Assembly (NCBI GenBank): GCA_963565915.1
Contig: OY751488.1
Location: 3,162,001-3,226,000, forward strand
Reading direction: 5' to 3'
DNA from: Entoloma clypeatum
Taxonomy: Eukaryota > Basidiomycota > Agaricomycetes > Agaricales > Entolomataceae
Length of the DNA: 64,000 nucleotides
The notes below the pieces were generated by a model. The model was not told the origin of the DNA. It saw nothing but the letters and a program-made list of their open reading frames with translations, and did not search any database. Shown here one piece after another: positions 61,822-64,000 of this stretch (position 1 is the stretch's first letter; every line of letters begins with the position of its first letter). The position numbers and the translations under genes were made by a program.

Positions 61822-63428
61822 ATGGCTTCCGTATCTCTCGAATCCGGCAACGCGGCCGTCTACCATCCGCGCAAGGTTCTCAACGACCCTCATTTCAGGA
61901 TCGTAGATGCTGGAGAGCAGCCGCCCAAAACAGCGAACATCGCCGCTTTTTACAATCCTAAGCATCAAATCCATCTAGTGGAGAAACCGCGGCCGATCCC
62001 AGGCCCGGGACAAGTCGTCGTTCATGTTCGCGCAACCGGGATCTGTGGGTAAGAAGGATTGATTTATTCAGTGGTAAATTACCTGCTGAAAGCAGGTTTC
62101 CAGGAGCGATGTTCATTTCTGGCGGCACGGCCGGATCGGAGACTTCATGGTTGTTGAGGACGAGGTAAGTTTTGATGCTCGCCGAGAGTCAACTCTCTCA
62201 TGACTTCGGACCTAGTGCGGATCTGGTCATGAATCTGCTGGGGAGATTGTCGAGGTAGGTGAAGGAGTTACTCAGTGGAAAGTCGGTGAGATATGATCTA
62301 TCCAATTCATCGTTAATTGTTAGCAATTCATCCTTAGGCGACCGCGTTGCTATCGAAGCAGGCGTACCATGCTCTCAACCTTCATGCGATGCATGTCGTA
62401 CCGGACGATACAACGCCTGTCCTGAAGTTGTCTTCTTCTCGACGCCACCATTCCATGGTATGCAGCCATGGGAACTTCACCTGTGCGCCACTAATGCGTC
62501 CTCGACGTCCCAGGAACTCTCACCAGATGGCACCTGCACCCGGCTCAGTGGCTTCACCGTCTTCCGGATGAGGTCTCTTTTGAAGAAGGTGCACTTTGTG
62601 AACCTTTAGCGGTCGCTCTGGCTGGAATTGAACGTTCTGACCTTCGTCTCGGCGATTCTGTCCTCATATGGTCAAAAGTTTCTAATGTCCGTCATAGTCA
62701 TATTAACCATCTTTGATGCAGTGGTGCTGGCCCAATTGGACTTGTTACCTTGCTAGCTGCGCGTACCGCAGGCGCAGAACCTATCGTCATTACCGATCTC
62801 TTCCAAAGCCGATTGGACTTCGCAAAGCAGCTTGTACCTGGTGCTCGCACAGTTTTAATCCAACGCGGCTCAGCCCCTAAACAGGAGGCTGTCCGCATCA
62901 AGACTGTGGCTGATGGCCCAGTGAAAGTCGCTCTTGAGTGCACAGGTGTCGAAGGAAGTATACGTACGGCAGTACATGTGAGTCCTTCTGAGCCATGACT
63001 TGGATCCATCTAGTCTGACTACCCATGTTTATTGACGCTTAGTCAATGCAATTTGGTGGAAAGGTCCTCATTATCGGTGTTGGAAAGGATGAACAAGTTG
63101 TAAGCCATGGCTCGATGACTGGCTACTTAACTTGTTCTGGAGCTGATTCCCATCTGAGTTCCCCTTCATGCATTTGAGTGCGAACGAGATTGATGTTAGC
63201 TTTCAATATCGTTATGCCAATCAGGTGAGTTTCTCGCCGTCTTGTTCTGTAGTAGTTATCTCACGTTTCAACCACCAGTATCCCAAAGCCATACGTCTGA
63301 TCGCTGGAGGCTTGATTAATGTCAAACCCTTGGTCACTCATCGCTTCTCACTTGAGGAGGCTATCTCCGCGTTCCATGTCGCCGCTGATCCATCTCAGGG
63401 TGCTATCAAGGTTCAAATTTTGGATTAA
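61822..63428 (+). CDS. Zinc medium-chain dehydrogenase, L-arabinitol/polyol type
   Basis: This MDR-family polyol dehydrogenase oxidises a sugar alcohol with NAD+ in the fungal pentose catabolic pathway. The start MASVSLESGNAAVYHPRKVL is at 61822. Introns join RATGICG to SDVHFWRHGRIGDF (catalytic zinc Cys and His), then CGSGHESAGEIVEVGEGVTQ. The structural zinc lobe has four Cys in PCSQPSCDACRTGRYNACP. The Rossmann motif is CGAGPIGLVTLLAARTAGAE, with an Asp in VITDLFQSR that favours NAD over NADP. The C-terminus FHVAADPSQGAIKVQILD ends at 63428. L-arabinitol 4-dehydrogenase fits best; xylitol or sorbitol dehydrogenase cannot be excluded by eye. It is tandem behind the NDR kinase gene. Confidence 0.88.
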
Positions 63429-63579
63429 ATCATGTCTTTGCACGGCAGTTGAAAGCACATATATACAAATCAATATTGCAAAGTACAGGAATGAAAGAGG
63501 ATCGATATTGAATTATCGTAGTGTGCCTCGAGATGTTTCTAGAGTAAAAAAAAAAAAAAATTCCTGTGTCAAACAACTG

Positions 63580-64000
63580 TCACCATCGACGTGGTGGACT
63601 CCCATCGTCAGGTCGAGGCCTTCGGGGCCAACCTGAGTCAACTGGCTTCCGAGGACTGTCATTTCCGCCAGAACGGCCCCTACCTCGACCGCGCCAATTT
63701 CGGCCTCCCCGATCTTCACGGTCACGATCAGGTCTGTAACAGGATTCTCGAGAATCGTGGCGATCATAGAAGTGAGAATGAAGTGGAGGGTCACGATGCA
63801 GCGGTGGACTGTCGTGTGATGTTGCATGGAGACTCGGCAATGGCGGGTATATAGCACCAACAGGGTGGGACCATTGTGGTGCGACACGGGGATACGGCTG
63901 TGACGGCGGAATTTGTACTGGTGGGTTTTGTGGCGCTGGGGGTGGCTGCGGTGGCTGTGGTATTGACAGCGGGAGCGGGAGAGATCTGTTCCCCGTAAGA
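63580..64000 (-). CDS. Arg/Gly/Pro-rich protein, C-terminal fragment
   Basis: The minus-strand frame enters from the right edge and stays open to its stop at 63580. A Pro/Gln-rich stretch (IPQPPQPPPAPQNPP) is followed by a segment rich in Asp, Arg and Gly, including GRGRGRSGGNDSPRKP and ending DDGSPPRRW. This composition is common in the tails of RNA-binding or RNA-processing proteins. An intron acceptor may lie near 63988. The main domains lie beyond the window, so I do not assign a family. Its stop faces that of the dehydrogenase across 151 bp, which include a 15-A run at 63546-63560. Confidence 0.6.
   Translation of the reverse strand, partial: LTGNRSLPLPLSIPQPPQPPPAPQNPPVQIPPSQPYPRVAPQWSHPVGAIYPPLPSLHATSHDSPPLHRDPPLHSHFYDRHDSRESCYRPDRDREDRGGRNWRGRGRGRSGGNDSPRKPVDSGWPRRPRPDDGSPPRRW

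Overview
The window is nuclear DNA of a filamentous basidiomycete, most likely an agaricomycete (mushroom-forming fungus). The grounds are very dense gene spacing, genes on both strands, many short GT-AG introns of about 45-60 bp that break most genes across frames, and a set of conserved fungal housekeeping proteins. I see no operons, CRISPR arrays, tRNA or rRNA genes, transposons or viral genes. All gene models were built by joining reading frames across introns by eye; exon borders are checked only where stated.

Layout. 1-11.8 kb: glycogen debranching enzyme (5' end cut off by the window), the mRNA-decapping activator Pat1, a membrane-anchored glycosyltransferase-like protein, and a Lyc1-type lysine acetyltransferase. 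11.8-13.4 kb: a weak region with unassigned minus-strand coding-like sequence. 13.4-19.4 kb: NatC subunit Naa35/Mak10, a second poorly resolved stretch, an LSM protein resembling NatC subunit Naa38, and mitochondrial ribosomal protein mS29. 19.5-32.4 kb: ESCRT-0 subunit Hse1, the E2 variant Mms2, SAGA subunit Hfi1/Ada1, a makorin-type RING E3 ligase and the repair scaffold Mms22/Mus7. 32.4-42.4 kb: a probable DASH subunit Hsk3, an acidic AT-hook protein of unknown function, PP2A regulatory subunit B (Cdc55), cytochrome c oxidase subunit 7a, an Hlj1-type ER J-protein and an Fbxo9/Hrt3-type F-box protein. 43.2-53.4 kb: an SLC35F transporter, a small membrane protein, SF3B1 and AP-1 gamma-adaptin. 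53.7-64 kb: the sulfhydryl oxidase Erv1, an Mbp1-like APSES factor, splicing factor Prp4, an NDR kinase (Cbk1/Cot-1 type), an L-arabinitol dehydrogenase-like enzyme, and the C-terminus of an Arg/Gly-rich protein that leaves the window on the right.

Functional links. Most neighbours are unrelated housekeeping genes packed head-to-head or tail-to-tail. Two groupings stand out. Two putative subunits of one acetyltransferase complex (Naa35 and Naa38) lie next to each other. Four ubiquitin-related genes (Hse1, Mms2, makorin, Mms22) lie within about 13 kb, with Hse1/Mms2 and makorin/Mms22 each in divergent pairs. I found no convincing new multi-gene system. The best candidates for something undescribed are the acidic Cys/AT-hook protein at 32.9-35.5 kb and the unassigned coding-like sequence at 12.0-12.7 and 16.6-17.0 kb.
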